NCBI RefSeq assembly: GCF_029392315.1
Contig: NZ_CP113939.1
Span: 1,488,001-1,552,000 of the forward strand
Reading direction: 5' to 3'
Source of the DNA: Bifidobacterium sp. ESL0690
Lineage (GTDB): Bacteria; Actinomycetota; Actinomycetes; Actinomycetales; Bifidobacteriaceae
Length of the DNA stretch: 64,000 bases
Below the pieces are notes generated by a model. That model had not been told where the DNA came from. It was given only the letters and a program-made list of their open reading frames with translations, and searched no databases. The stretch's first letter is position 1. The number at the start of each line of letters is the position of its first letter. The position numbers and the translations under genes were made by a program. Shown here piece by piece: positions 26,401 to 34,597 of this stretch.

Positions 26401-27501
26401 ATGGAGACACCCCTGTGCGCCGCCTGCGGCGGAAGAATGAAGAAGAACGGAACCACCAGCGCGGGCAGGACCCGCTGGAGGTGCAAGGGATGCGGGGCGT
26501 CGCGCACCCGCTCCTACGACCATGCCTCCGAGGACCTCAGGAAAGGCCTGGAATGGCTGTTCTCCGGGAGCACGCAGGCCGGCACGGGCGTTGCCGCGCG
26601 CACGCTGCGCCGCGGCAACGGGCTGATGTGGCGTCTGAACCCGCCCGTCCCGCTGGTCGGGGAACGCCATGAAGTGGTTCAGGTCGACGGCATCTGGCTG
26701 CACCGGCGGGCCGTGGCCCTGATCGCCGTGGCCGACGGGCACGTCATCGGCTGGCGGGTCGCCAGAAGCGAGAACAGCCGGGCCTGGATGGAGCTCATGC
26801 GCCGCATCGCCCCGCCCAGGGTGCTGGTCTGCGACGGCGGCAACGGCATCGGCAAGGCCATGAGAGCCGTCTGGCCCGGCACGCGCATGCAGCGCTGCCT
26901 GTTCCACGTGTGCATGAACATCACGGCCCTGACCGGCAAACGGCCCAAACTCGAGGCCGGGCGCGAGCTGCTGAAACTGGCCCGGCAGCTCAGCCGCGTC
27001 AAGGACGGGCCGATGATGGCGGACTGGCTCGCCGCCTACAACCAATGGGAACAGAAATGGAAGGGGTTCCTGGACGAGAAAAGCCAATACAGGGACGGCA
27101 CCGTCGCCGACGCCCACCAGAGGCTGGTGCGCGCCCGCACCATGATCCGCAGGCGGATCTCCGAACACGTCATGGACACCTTCATCACCATGCAGCCGGA
27201 GTGCGACGGACCGATACCGCCGGACAACAACCTCGTCGAGTCATGGAACCGGCGGCTGCGCGACATGCTCCGCAGCCACAACGGCATGCCCCTGACCCAC
27301 GAGATCAAGGCCATCTGCTGGTGGTGCCACGCGCACACCGAACACCCCGAAAGCCCCGCATGGCTCGCCCGCCACGCCATCACCGACGAACAGATAGAGG
27401 AAGCCAACGAACGGGCATGGGAACACTCGCCCGAAGGCGCGGCGCACACCCTCGGCACGCCGGAGACCTGGGGCACCGGCATCGACTGGAACGGGTTATA
27501 G
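26401..27501 (+). CDS. IS256/IS1249-like family transposase of the outer IS (C terminus altered)
   Basis: 366 residues from the ATG at 26401, where the N-terminal zinc ribbon begins (CAACGGRMKKNGTT...WRCKGCGAS). The frame is open back to 26236 but that runs into the terminal repeat. DDE residues: Asp in VVQVDGIWLH, Asp in VLVCDGGNGI, and Glu in NNLVESWNRRLRDML; MQRCLFHV is a family hallmark. The inner IS at 27493 replaces the native last 13 residues (found at 28871-28912) with Gly-Leu-stop. The catalytic core is complete, so activity may persist. Confidence 0.85.
   Translation: METPLCAACGGRMKKNGTTSAGRTRWRCKGCGASRTRSYDHASEDLRKGLEWLFSGSTQAGTGVAARTLRRGNGLMWRLNPPVPLVGERHEVVQVDGIWLHRRAVALIAVADGHVIGWRVARSENSRAWMELMRRIAPPRVLVCDGGNGIGKAMRAVWPGTRMQRCLFHVCMNITALTGKRPKLEAGRELLKLARQLSRVKDGPMMADWLAAYNQWEQKWKGFLDEKSQYRDGTVADAHQRLVRARTMIRRRISEHVMDTFITMQPECDGPIPPDNNLVESWNRRLRDMLRSHNGMPLTHEIKAICWWCHAHTEHPESPAWLARHAITDEQIEEANERAWEHSPEGAAHTLGTPETWGTGIDWNGL
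27485..27492. repeat. Target-site duplication, inner IS, left copy
   Basis: ACTGGAAC before the inner left terminal repeat, repeated at 28863-28870 right after the inner right terminal repeat. Confidence 0.9.
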
Positions 27502-28862
27502 GCCAAAAAAAGTTGGTTATAACCGGGGTTTGGCTTTGTGGGAGTAGGCGTTTCGTCCTGTTATTTTTCCCACGGGTTTTTAGGGGCTTTTCCGGTAGTC
27601 CTGAGCGGTGTGAGGACGAGATCGAAGAGGGCGAAACGCTGCCCCTCGTGCGGCGGGCGGATGGAGAAATACGGGCATGACCGGAAGGGCGCGCAGCGGT
27701 GGCACTGCCCGGAATGCTCGGTCAACGGCGTGTTCCACGACCCCAAAGGCAGGAAGGCGATGCGCCGGGAGCTGGACTCGTTCGTCGCCCGGCTGCTCGG
27801 CGGCCATACGCTGGCCGAGGAGGGGCGCTCGTTCAGGCGCGACCGCGAATGGTGCTGGCGGGTCGACCCCGTCATCCCCGTGCCCGGAACGAAGAGCCAT
27901 GTCCTGGAGACGGACGGCACCTACGTCAACGGCCGCTGTCTGCTGGTGCCGATGGACGGGACCACGGGCCTGGTCGTGCGGATCCGCTGGTGCGCGCACG
28001 AGTCGATCGCGGAATACCGGGCCCTGTTCCGCGGGGTGCCCGCCCCCGACGTGCTGGTCAGCGACGGGATGCGGGGAATGGAGCGGGCGGCCGCCGCGGA
28101 GTGGCCGGGGACCCGTCTGCAGCGCTGCCTGGTGCACGTGCACCGCGACACCGGCCGCGACCTCACCCACCAGCCCAAAACGCAGGCCGCCAAGGAACTG
28201 AAGAAGCTGTCCTCGCGGCTGTTCAAGGTGCATACGGCCGAGGAGGCGGCCCGGTGGGGCGAGGGCCTGAACGCCTGGTATGAGCGGTGGAAGGACATGG
28301 TCAACGAACGCACCACGGCGAAGGACGACCCGGCACACGCGGCGGGCCGTAAATGGTGGTGGACGCACGAGCGACTCCGCCGCTGCTACAAAAGGCTCGA
28401 GAAGCTGTTCCGGGACGGGAGCCTGTTCGCCTACACCGACCCCGCCCTCCTGGCCGGCGGCGAGGTGCCCCGCGACACCAACGGGCTCGAGGGCGGAATC
28501 AACAGCCCGATCAAGCGCATGCTCGACGACCACCGCGGCATGCCCCGGAAGCATATGATGCGCGCCTGCGAATGGAAATGCTACACGAGAAGCCCGCACC
28601 CCGACACCGGGGCCCCGCTCGACGCCTACCTCAAGACCCGACACGACCGCGAAGCGCGGCGAAGGGAAAAGACAAGACTGGCCGAGTCCGCCACCGGCGA
28701 CGAACCCTTCGCCGACCGCATCTCCGTCCAGCTGCCCGACCCCGGCGAACCCACCATGAACGCCTACGAATCAGGCTTCGGCATCAGACACGGATGGGCC
28801 GGAACAAGCACATGACCGGCCGGAAAACAGATTCTAAACCAACTCTTTTTGGCCTATAACCC
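27493..28862 (+). mobile_element. Inner IS element (IS256/IS1249-like) nested in the outer IS
   Basis: 1370 bp. Terminal inverted repeats 27493-27518 and 28837-28862 match at 25 of 26 positions and share the first 13 bases (GGGTTATAGGCCA) with the outer element, so both belong to one family. The 8-bp duplication ACTGGAAC flanks it. It inserted into the 3' end of the outer transposase gene, in the same orientation, so it is the more recent event. It encodes one transposase and appears intact. Confidence 0.92.
27610..28815 (+). CDS. IS256/IS1249-like family transposase of the inner IS
   Basis: About 401 residues from a GTG at 27610 (VRTRSKRAKRCPSCGGRM); the frame is open back to 27538, so the start is uncertain. 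Zinc ribbon CPSCGGRMEKYG...WHCPECSVNG, then the DDE residues: Asp in VLETDGTYVNG, Asp in VLVSDGMRGME, and Glu in DTNGLEGGINSPIKRML. LQRCLVHVHRD is the region shared with the outer transposase. The two transposases are clearly related but diverged. The coding frame is uninterrupted and probably functional. Confidence 0.88.
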   Translation: MRTRSKRAKRCPSCGGRMEKYGHDRKGAQRWHCPECSVNGVFHDPKGRKAMRRELDSFVARLLGGHTLAEEGRSFRRDREWCWRVDPVIPVPGTKSHVLETDGTYVNGRCLLVPMDGTTGLVVRIRWCAHESIAEYRALFRGVPAPDVLVSDGMRGMERAAAAEWPGTRLQRCLVHVHRDTGRDLTHQPKTQAAKELKKLSSRLFKVHTAEEAARWGEGLNAWYERWKDMVNERTTAKDDPAHAAGRKWWWTHERLRRCYKRLEKLFRDGSLFAYTDPALLAGGEVPRDTNGLEGGINSPIKRMLDDHRGMPRKHMMRACEWKCYTRSPHPDTGAPLDAYLKTRHDREARRREKTRLAESATGDEPFADRISVQLPDPGEPTMNAYESGFGIRHGWAGTST

Positions 28863-28870
28863 ACTGGAAC

Positions 28871-28951
28871 GAATTCCACACCGCCACCAGAAACCCCAAC
28901 CAGACCTACTAGAAAACCAAACCGCCAGACACACAATTTGGCCTATATCCC
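28871..28951 (+). mobile_element. Right end of outer IS, displaced
   Basis: Holds the original last 13 codons of the outer transposase in frame with the sequence before 27492 (EFHTATRNPNQTY then TAG at 28910-28912), plus the outer right terminal repeat. Confidence 0.85.
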
Positions 28952-29099
28952 TAACTTTATACGTTCTAAAATTTCTTTAATCGTCGATGTGTACGATAGC
29001 AGCAGATATGAAAACTCGAGGAACTACTATAACGACCAATCAAAACCGCTTACACTGGAAGCAATTGACTTTGACAACTGGACGCAACCAAAATGGTAA
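28952..29099 (+). pseudogene. DUF3800 gene, 3' remnant
   Basis: The left half of the gene ends in ...KGDIKYYNF within the target site. Reading on from the right duplication in the same frame gives NFIRSKISLIVDVYDSSRYE...DFDNWTQPKW and a TAA stop at 29097-29099. Joined to 25508-26216, the ancestral protein would be about 282 residues, normal for DUF3800. This confirms that the IS insertion split one gene. Confidence 0.85.
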
Positions 29100-29262
29100 G
29101 GCCCATCACTATCCTAGCTGCGCGAAGCAACGACGGCATGAAGCCGACTTTCGGAATAGGACAGGCCTATAACACTCAAACAGTATATCATGCACGGTAA
29201 CTTCTCGCTTACACCTTAAGTTCTATGCAGAACACAAGAAGCAGCGGAAAATTCGGCAAGAA

Positions 29263-29650
29263 TTGGTAGAAACGAGCACCGTTTATCAAATCAATGTCAG
29301 CAGAGATGAAGATGCGTGACTGGTTGATGTTCCTCAAGTAGAACATGCCACACAGGCCCTTAATCTGCAGGAAGTGGACACCATGACCCGCGGCCTCATC
29401 CATATCATGACTAATGAACCATTAAAAGACATTAAACTGGAGGTCCGTATTGAACTTCCTAAAGCCGCACAGGCGTATGTAACTGATGCCAACCGCGAAC
29501 GGGCTTTTGGCGGAAGAAACGGAACGCCAGGCTAAACTCAAGACTAGTCTTACTGCGAAAACACTCCACGAAATGGGTATTACACTTCGTGATATCGGCA
29601 AGATGCTCAGTATCTCGTGTCAAAGAGTTCATCAGCTCGTCAAGGCTTGA
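29263..29650 (+). pseudogene. HicB-like antitoxin remnant (nonsense plus frameshift)
   Basis: Two frames joined give one coherent protein: TSTVYQINVSRDEDA-stop-LVDVPQVEHATQ...LEVRIELPKAAQAYVTDANRERA, then after the TTTT run at 29505-29508 (one T too many) ETERQAKLKTSLTAKTLHEM and LRDIGKMLSISCQRVHQLVKA. The stop at 29317-29319 (TGA) falls where related proteins have Trp (DAWLVDVP). The fold is a HicB-like N terminus with a C-terminal HTH. No intact HicA partner is visible; the 170 bp upstream hold only short broken frames. The exact ancestral start is uncertain. Confidence 0.65.
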
Positions 29651-29728
29651 TTCAGTAAACTTGATGCCAAGAGAATCGGATAAACTATGCAAAACAGATA
29701 AACAGAGTAAGCGGCTTTAGTAAGCCAT

Positions 29729-30349
29729 TTACTCTTTGATGCCGTATTCCTTGGCGATGACATCCCAGAGCTCGTCGGCGGCACGGTCGACGGTGTCGTT
29801 GACGATTTTGACATCAAATTCCGGCTCGGCGGCCAGCTCGACTTTCGCGGTTTCAAGGCGCCTTTTGCGCTGTTCCTCATTTTCCGTACCACGGCCGATC
29901 AGACGTTTGACTAGCTCGTCATAACTCGGCGGAGCGATGAACACCGAGACAATCTCAAGGTTGAGTTCGGCGGCACGCTGCTTGACGCGACGAGCGCCTT
30001 GCAGGTCGATTTCAAGAATCGTCGGAATATTTTTGGCAAGGTGATCGAGCACCGGCTGCAAGGGCGTGCCGTAATGGGCCATGCCGTGCACGACGGCGGT
30101 CTCCAGGAACCAGTTCCGCTTCTCACGTGCGACGAACTCATCCTCGCTCATGAACCAGTAGTTCTTCCCGTTGACCTCCCCCGGCCGCGGGTCGCGCGTG
30201 GTGGCAGAAACGGAAACCCAGACCTCCGGGTGCTTGGCCAGCAGGTTCGCTTCAACGGTCCCCTTACCAACGGCCGTGGGACCTGTCAAAACAATAAGAC
30301 GACCTTTATGTCCGTTTCGCGCGGTATCACTATCACTTTGCTGGCTCAT
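29729..30349 (-). CDS. gmk: Guanylate kinase
   Basis: 206 residues from the ATG at 30349, which has AAGGAG 5-6 nt upstream; the GTG at 30355 overlaps that RBS. Phosphorylates GMP/dGMP with ATP. P-loop LTGPTAVGKGTVEANL, GMP-binding region VSATTRDPRPGEVNGKNYWF, ILEIDLQGARRVK, and the lid with IGRGTENEEQRKRRLETA. Essential housekeeping gene flanked by accessory DNA on both sides here. Confidence 0.95.
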   Translation of the reverse strand: MSQQSDSDTARNGHKGRLIVLTGPTAVGKGTVEANLLAKHPEVWVSVSATTRDPRPGEVNGKNYWFMSEDEFVAREKRNWFLETAVVHGMAHYGTPLQPVLDHLAKNIPTILEIDLQGARRVKQRAAELNLEIVSVFIAPPSYDELVKRLIGRGTENEEQRKRRLETAKVELAAEPEFDVKIVNDTVDRAADELWDVIAKEYGIKE

Positions 30350-30502
30350 ACCCACTCCTTGAAAGATATACGCTTACAGTCTAATCAAGCCTCAGGAATG
30401 GGTCATTGGCATCCTTTACGCATAAAAGCACGACGGCATTGCGACCCAAGAACCATTATCAACCTTGCTACGCTTAATCAGTCAGCTGATTCCAATGAGA
30501 AC

Positions 30503-30898
30503 TCATACGTAGGTATTGGGCACCAGCATCTGGTCATCACGCAGCAGAATCATTTGTGCCAATTCGCTGATTTTCTCCATGACCTCATCCGGCGCTCTGC
30601 CCAACAGTTGTGCGTTTCGTGCCGGCAAATCCAACGCCTTAATCTGCTCAACGGCGGCAAATCCGGTAATGAGTTCATCCGAATACTTGGCTTTGACTTC
30701 GCCTATATCGACATGCAAGAAATAACCATTGTCACTGCTGGTAACAGGGCAGATAAAAGTCATCGTGCTATGCCGGTTGAAATCATCATTGCTGACCACA
30801 ATCAAAGGGCGACGTTTATTCTGCTCATGCCCAGCCGCCGGAGCGAGGTCAGCGTAAACGATATCGCTATATCGGAAGATATTGCTGCCTTTGACCAT
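30503..30898 (-). CDS. mazF: MazF/PemK-type toxin
   Basis: 131 residues. Family hallmarks are in order: RYSDIVYADLAPAAGHEQNKRRPLIVVSND at the N terminus (catalytic Arg in the RRP motif), FICPVTSSDNGYFLHVDI with the Thr/Ser region, and VEQIKALDLPAR. Such toxins cut mRNA at short sequence motifs. The start codon overlaps the antitoxin stop (ATGA), so production is coupled. An intact toxin-antitoxin pair beside gmk. Confidence 0.88.
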   Translation of the reverse strand: MVKGSNIFRYSDIVYADLAPAAGHEQNKRRPLIVVSNDDFNRHSTMTFICPVTSSDNGYFLHVDIGEVKAKYSDELITGFAAVEQIKALDLPARNAQLLGRAPDEVMEKISELAQMILLRDDQMLVPNTYV

Positions 30899-31152
30899 CA
30901 GATCAGCTCGCTTCCGACCGGCGCACCCGTATCAAGCTCGGTTGCGGCGTATCCGCTGGTATCTTGCTCAAACAGATCAGCAAGGTCGGAAGCCCGAATC
31001 GGCTTTCTTCTGGGATACAGCACCATTGATCCATCAGGCTGGATTTCGACCGACAATTCATCGCCGTTTTCCACGCCCATGCGCTCCAGCATCGATTTGC
31101 TGAGCCTCACCGCCTGACTATTGCCCCACTGCGACACTGTGACTGTTTCCAT
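30898..31152 (-). CDS. mazE: MazE-type (AbrB fold) antitoxin
   Basis: 84 residues from the ATG at 31152, with GGGAGG 5 nt upstream; an ATG at 31167 would ignore that RBS. METVTVSQWGNSQAVRLSK is the AbrB/MazE swapped-hairpin DNA-binding signature. The following ~40 residues hold the acidic toxin-binding tail (DLADLFEQDTSGYAATELD). Expected to neutralise the MazF toxin and repress its own promoter in the 177-bp gap upstream. Confidence 0.88.
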   Translation of the reverse strand: METVTVSQWGNSQAVRLSKSMLERMGVENGDELSVEIQPDGSMVLYPRRKPIRASDLADLFEQDTSGYAATELDTGAPVGSELI

Positions 31153-31329
31153 AAACGCCTCCCGCAAATGAGATTAAATCTTTAATCCATTGTATCTACA
31201 AAAGATATACGGTGCAAGAAAGCCGTAAACTCTGAACTGCAGTACAAACTTGTGAAAATATCTGTGTACCCGTAGAACAGCGTCAATACTCTAGGGTGAA
31301 GGAGTTATTAAATAACTTTTATTTTGAAG

Positions 31330-32365
31330 TTATTTATTCAATATTTTGTCGAGAACGATTTTTTCCGCTTGTTCCGCTGTCGGCAAGGTATTTGAAGTGG
31401 TCGAATAACGTCCTTTAATGTTATTGTAATCGATATAGAACTTACTTTTATCGTGATGAGTAACTACAACAACAGAAAGACCGCTTTGCCCATTTAAATA
31501 GTCACAAAGTACGGCAACTCCATCATGATCTACCGCATAGCTACTGTTGACAGTACATGAATAGTATCCCATATTCCTCATATGACTTGCTATGTATTCA
31601 GACAAAGCAGTACGATTTTCCATACTGGCTTCGCCAATAGTTTTATACCCGAGATCCTCTGCGACCTTATTGGCGGTCAGACCTTCATTATCTTCATCTT
31701 GCTGATTACTATCTTTAGTTTTAGTTTGTTCTTGTGCGCTTCGAGTTTGCTCTTCATCATGCTTTCTTACCTGCGCTGAATTAGATTGCCCATAATGGGT
31801 TGAATCATTTTTCTTCTTGTGGTTTATACCATAAAAGGCAAGACAAGTAATCAAAACCGCAGATATAGCAACGATTATCAAGGCAATAACTATATTTCGT
31901 TTTGCGTGCTTCTTTTTTGTTATTTTTTCAATCTTTTCATCCATATCAGCACTTTTGAGAAAGTTCAATGTTGCTTGCTTTTCACTGATATCTGTTTGTG
32001 GTTTTCGTCGATTTTCATCTTTGTGCTTGGCTGATTGTTGTGAGGTAAACCCAGAAGGCTCACCTAGCACTTGATTATGGTCGCCGCTGAAGCTTGAAGT
32101 CGGTAATGAAGAATTACGATTGTTATCTAAACTAGTTGACGGTGACGAAACTTGGTTTTGTCTACTATCAGCACCAAGCATTTGTGGAGATGGCTGATTC
32201 TGATTGTTGCTATAAAGATTCTGTTTCGATGGTGTATTGTTACGATTTGCATCAAGACGTGTCGGCCGGTACCTGCTTTATTTTAGACTGTGCAGTTACT
32301 CCATCAGGTCCACCGCTTGATTGATTACTCGATGCACCACTTGGTTCCTGGGAATCCTGATTCAT
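31330..32365 (-). pseudogene. Membrane-anchored unknown, apparently frameshifted near the 5' end
   Basis: The long frame (31330-32181, 283 residues from an internal ATG) has a Ser/Asn/Gln-rich start, a basic patch (KKKHAKRN), one transmembrane helix (NIVIALIIVAISAVLITCLAFYG) and an outer domain of ~150 residues with two cysteines. Upstream, an ATG at 32365 with AGGAG 7 nt before it begins MNQDSQEPSGASSNQSSGGP. That frame stops at a TGA near 32256, but switching frame near 32270-32282 (one base extra in TACCGGCC) continues RPTRLDANRNNTPSKQNLYS straight into the long frame. So the gene is probably broken by a 1-bp insertion, unless it starts internally. Confidence 0.6.
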
Positions 32366-32671
32366 GACTTTTCTCCTGTATTTACACAACTGGTGTCCAG
32401 ATAGATAATTGATAGCAGATACGTCTGCAATCGATAATGCAGATCAACTCCAAGGTTTGTATACACTGCCTTTCTCATACCTATTTCATGACCTAATACA
32501 ATCTCATTTCTGCACTGTCTTACCTCACAAACGAAGAGTGGGAGAACATCGCTAACCTAACGTCTCCAACCCGTACAGCAATACGAGGTGAATTAAAGAT
32601 TAATTAGGCGTCCTTTTACAAGGGAACGCCGACTTCACAAAACAACGAGCCTCCAAATACATATTTAGACA
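32366..32671. other. Intergenic, no gene seen
   Basis: 306 bp between the lipoprotein gene and the frameshifted gene, both on the minus strand. AT rich; no ORF with an RBS, no RNA gene and no clear repeat. It probably holds the promoter of the frameshifted gene. Confidence 0.5.
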
Positions 32672-33469
32672 TCATTCATCCAAACTTCCATTTGTATGAG
32701 AATAAACATCGGAATCGGTCTCCTGAGGAACATTGTTAAGCGAGTCAAAGCTCGGCATAACAGGTTCTGGGCCTCCTGCCTCACTCATTCTTCCAAAGAA
32801 CAAACGGCCATCCTGAGTAAATCCTGTAAACTGTTTATCATAGACGATTTGAGTTTTAACTGGACTTTCGGTGTACGAGGGCAAATTCGTCTCAAATAGC
32901 AGTCGAAATACTTTTTCTTGATTCAATGATTGCGACCAATACTTAATGTTTATTATTTCGCCTTCCATCCCATTACCAGTTTGATCAGAAATAGAGTTGA
33001 ATGTGACATCATAAGGTTGAGGATCTCGATACTGTATATTTTTCCCGGCCATTTTCTGATTGAAAGAGACTTTATGAAGCTCTTTTACTTTATCGAGAAC
33101 CTTACTATCCGGCACATCTTTAAAGTCCGCAAAAGGAAAATCTCCAATGTATGTCGTCACTTTTCCATGGTCAAAGACGAATATGGTTTCACTGGAGTCA
33201 TCTTTAGCAACTACAGAGTTATTCGAACGATAGAACCAAATAGTCTGTTTGCCATTGAACATTTGTGTAAAAGTCTGCTTCTTCGTCTCTTCAGGCTCAT
33301 TTTTCTGTTCATTATTTGAATTTGAATCAGATTGTGGCCGTTGTATCTCTTTGGAGCTATCTGAGGCTTCGTTTTTATTGCTGCTTGAGACACAAGCTGA
33401 TAGACCTGCGAACGCTATCACGGCGCACAACATGGCTGCAGCAGCTCTCATCAATTTTGAACTTTTCAT
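32672..33469 (-). CDS. Putative lipoprotein of unknown function
   Basis: 265 residues. Signal peptide MKSSKLMRAAAAMLCAVIAFAG with lipobox LSAC (Cys about residue 26), then a Ser/Asn/Glu/Lys-rich linker (27-65) and a ~200-residue beta-rich outer domain with many aromatic and Asn residues. No family recognised. Start supported by GGAGAAGA upstream. Part of a minus-strand series of membrane or exported unknowns (31330-36007), only 44 bp after the next gene upstream. GC lower than the core genes. Confidence 0.65.
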   Translation of the reverse strand: MKSSKLMRAAAAMLCAVIAFAGLSACVSSSNKNEASDSSKEIQRPQSDSNSNNEQKNEPEETKKQTFTQMFNGKQTIWFYRSNNSVVAKDDSSETIFVFDHGKVTTYIGDFPFADFKDVPDSKVLDKVKELHKVSFNQKMAGKNIQYRDPQPYDVTFNSISDQTGNGMEGEIINIKYWSQSLNQEKVFRLLFETNLPSYTESPVKTQIVYDKQFTGFTQDGRLFFGRMSEAGGPEPVMPSFDSLNNVPQETDSDVYSHTNGSLDE

Positions 33470-33513
33470 CTTCTTCTCCTTTTGGAAAACGTATTAAGCC
33501 GTTTAACGCTCGA

Positions 33514-34548
33514 TTAACCTTGTTCGTTCTGTTGTGGTCTCTTTGGAAGAGACACGGACGATATCGATATATCATTCTGCGCGTGAACGGACTCAGGCCC
33601 AGAAGCTTGGGATGCATTAGGTACATGAAGGGGTTGAGCAGGTTTAAAAACGGCTTGTTTCGATTGTTGAGATGCTGAATGCTTTGTATAGGCCTGTTTC
33701 TCGGATGCAGGCTTAACAGTGTGTTTCTTGTGCACAGGCTTGGCACCAGTTTGTTCATTATTCTCAGGTCTAGCAGCGGGCATTGCAGCGGATGAGGATA
33801 TCAGACATCCATATTGGTCCTGCTTCAAGCCTTGGAACCAAAGATATGGCTTGCCCCACGGCACCGTTACCGCTACTGCCAAGTCCTTCCACATCTGCTT
33901 GGACTTCCCAGACTCACCTGATTTGATCATGGCCTTCATCCATCCCTGCGAAAGCACATATTCAACCGCAAACTGGCATAGTTTAAAAGGGAAGCTCCTT
34001 TCCAGACCCGTTTGATCATACTTCCCGAATTTTCGTCGATACTGGGATAGCATGAAATTCTTGAGTTTTTCAATGCCCTCCATTTGGTCATGCATATAAC
34101 CGACGGTGGCTGCCATCGTCCAACTCAATGCGACAAGAAGCAGAGCGACCGCGACAAAAAGCAACAAAAACAGAGATACCAACAACAGGTTCTTGGCACG
34201 CAGATCATCCAGATGCCTGTTGAGCGCTTGTGCACTGATACCGATATCGGAACCGTATATAAGCGAAGTAGGATTATCTTCGTAATTGTCGGGATTAAGC
34301 ACCGAACCTGCGGTATAGCCGTCATACGAGCCAGCATTGCTGAAGCCGCAAACCAGCATGCCAATCACCGAAATCACCAATGGTATCGCAAGCGTCCAAC
34401 CATACTTGAGATAGAGCATCGGCCGAAGGATCGCGGTCCATTCGCCACCCCAACTCGGGCGCACCTCCCTGGTGTGGTAGACGACATAGCCGAACACGCA
34501 TATCCCAGCCAGTGCAACCACCATCAACAGAATCGCTATTGTTTGCAT
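33514..34548 (-). CDS. Polytopic membrane protein of unknown function
   Basis: 344 residues. Transmembrane helices at about 3-25, 52-72 and 122-147 (LLLVSLFLLLFVAVALLLVALSW). A soluble segment (about 150-250) is followed by a Gln/Pro/Ser/Lys-rich tail (250-344) that is probably cytosolic and disordered. No catalytic motif. 49 bp after the upstream gene on the same strand, so likely one transcript. Not recognised. Confidence 0.6.
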   Translation of the reverse strand: MQTIAILLMVVALAGICVFGYVVYHTREVRPSWGGEWTAILRPMLYLKYGWTLAIPLVISVIGMLVCGFSNAGSYDGYTAGSVLNPDNYEDNPTSLIYGSDIGISAQALNRHLDDLRAKNLLLVSLFLLLFVAVALLLVALSWTMAATVGYMHDQMEGIEKLKNFMLSQYRRKFGKYDQTGLERSFPFKLCQFAVEYVLSQGWMKAMIKSGESGKSKQMWKDLAVAVTVPWGKPYLWFQGLKQDQYGCLISSSAAMPAARPENNEQTGAKPVHKKHTVKPASEKQAYTKHSASQQSKQAVFKPAQPLHVPNASQASGPESVHAQNDISISSVSLPKRPQQNEQG

Positions 34549-34597
34549 TGATTTCTCTTTTCTCTTTACAACTCACATTTCTTCAGAGTTCGCCGCA

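Larger units (their letters stand above)
26217..28951 (+). mobile_element. Outer IS element (IS256/IS1249-like), interrupted by a second IS
   Basis: Bounded by 26-bp terminal inverted repeats 26217-26242 and 28926-28951 (24 of 26 matching, beginning GGGTTATAGGCC / GGGATATAGGCC), with an 8-bp target duplication. Removing the inner element and its duplicated 8 bases leaves about 1357 bp with one transposase gene. The subterminal left region (26243-26400) has inverted and direct repeats, such as CGAAAGTGT/ACACTTTCG near 26288-26310 and GTTGTGCCG twice, likely transposase-binding sites. It sits in the DUF3800 gene. Confidence 0.9.

Noticed and set aside
26209..28959. A composite transposon formed by the two IS copies
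   Set aside because: The second element is inside the first and each has its own target duplication, so there is no cargo between paired ends.
29100..29262. A HicA toxin gene upstream of the HicB-like remnant
   Set aside because: Only short broken frames are present and none shows the HicA signature, so no call was made.
26063..29319. TGA read as Trp (recoding) because two genes show in-frame TGA
   Set aside because: Many housekeeping genes here end in TGA, and the two affected genes have further lesions, so simple pseudogene decay explains them.
25345..29700. A prophage
   Set aside because: No integrase, structural or packaging genes are present; only IS elements and two decayed genes.
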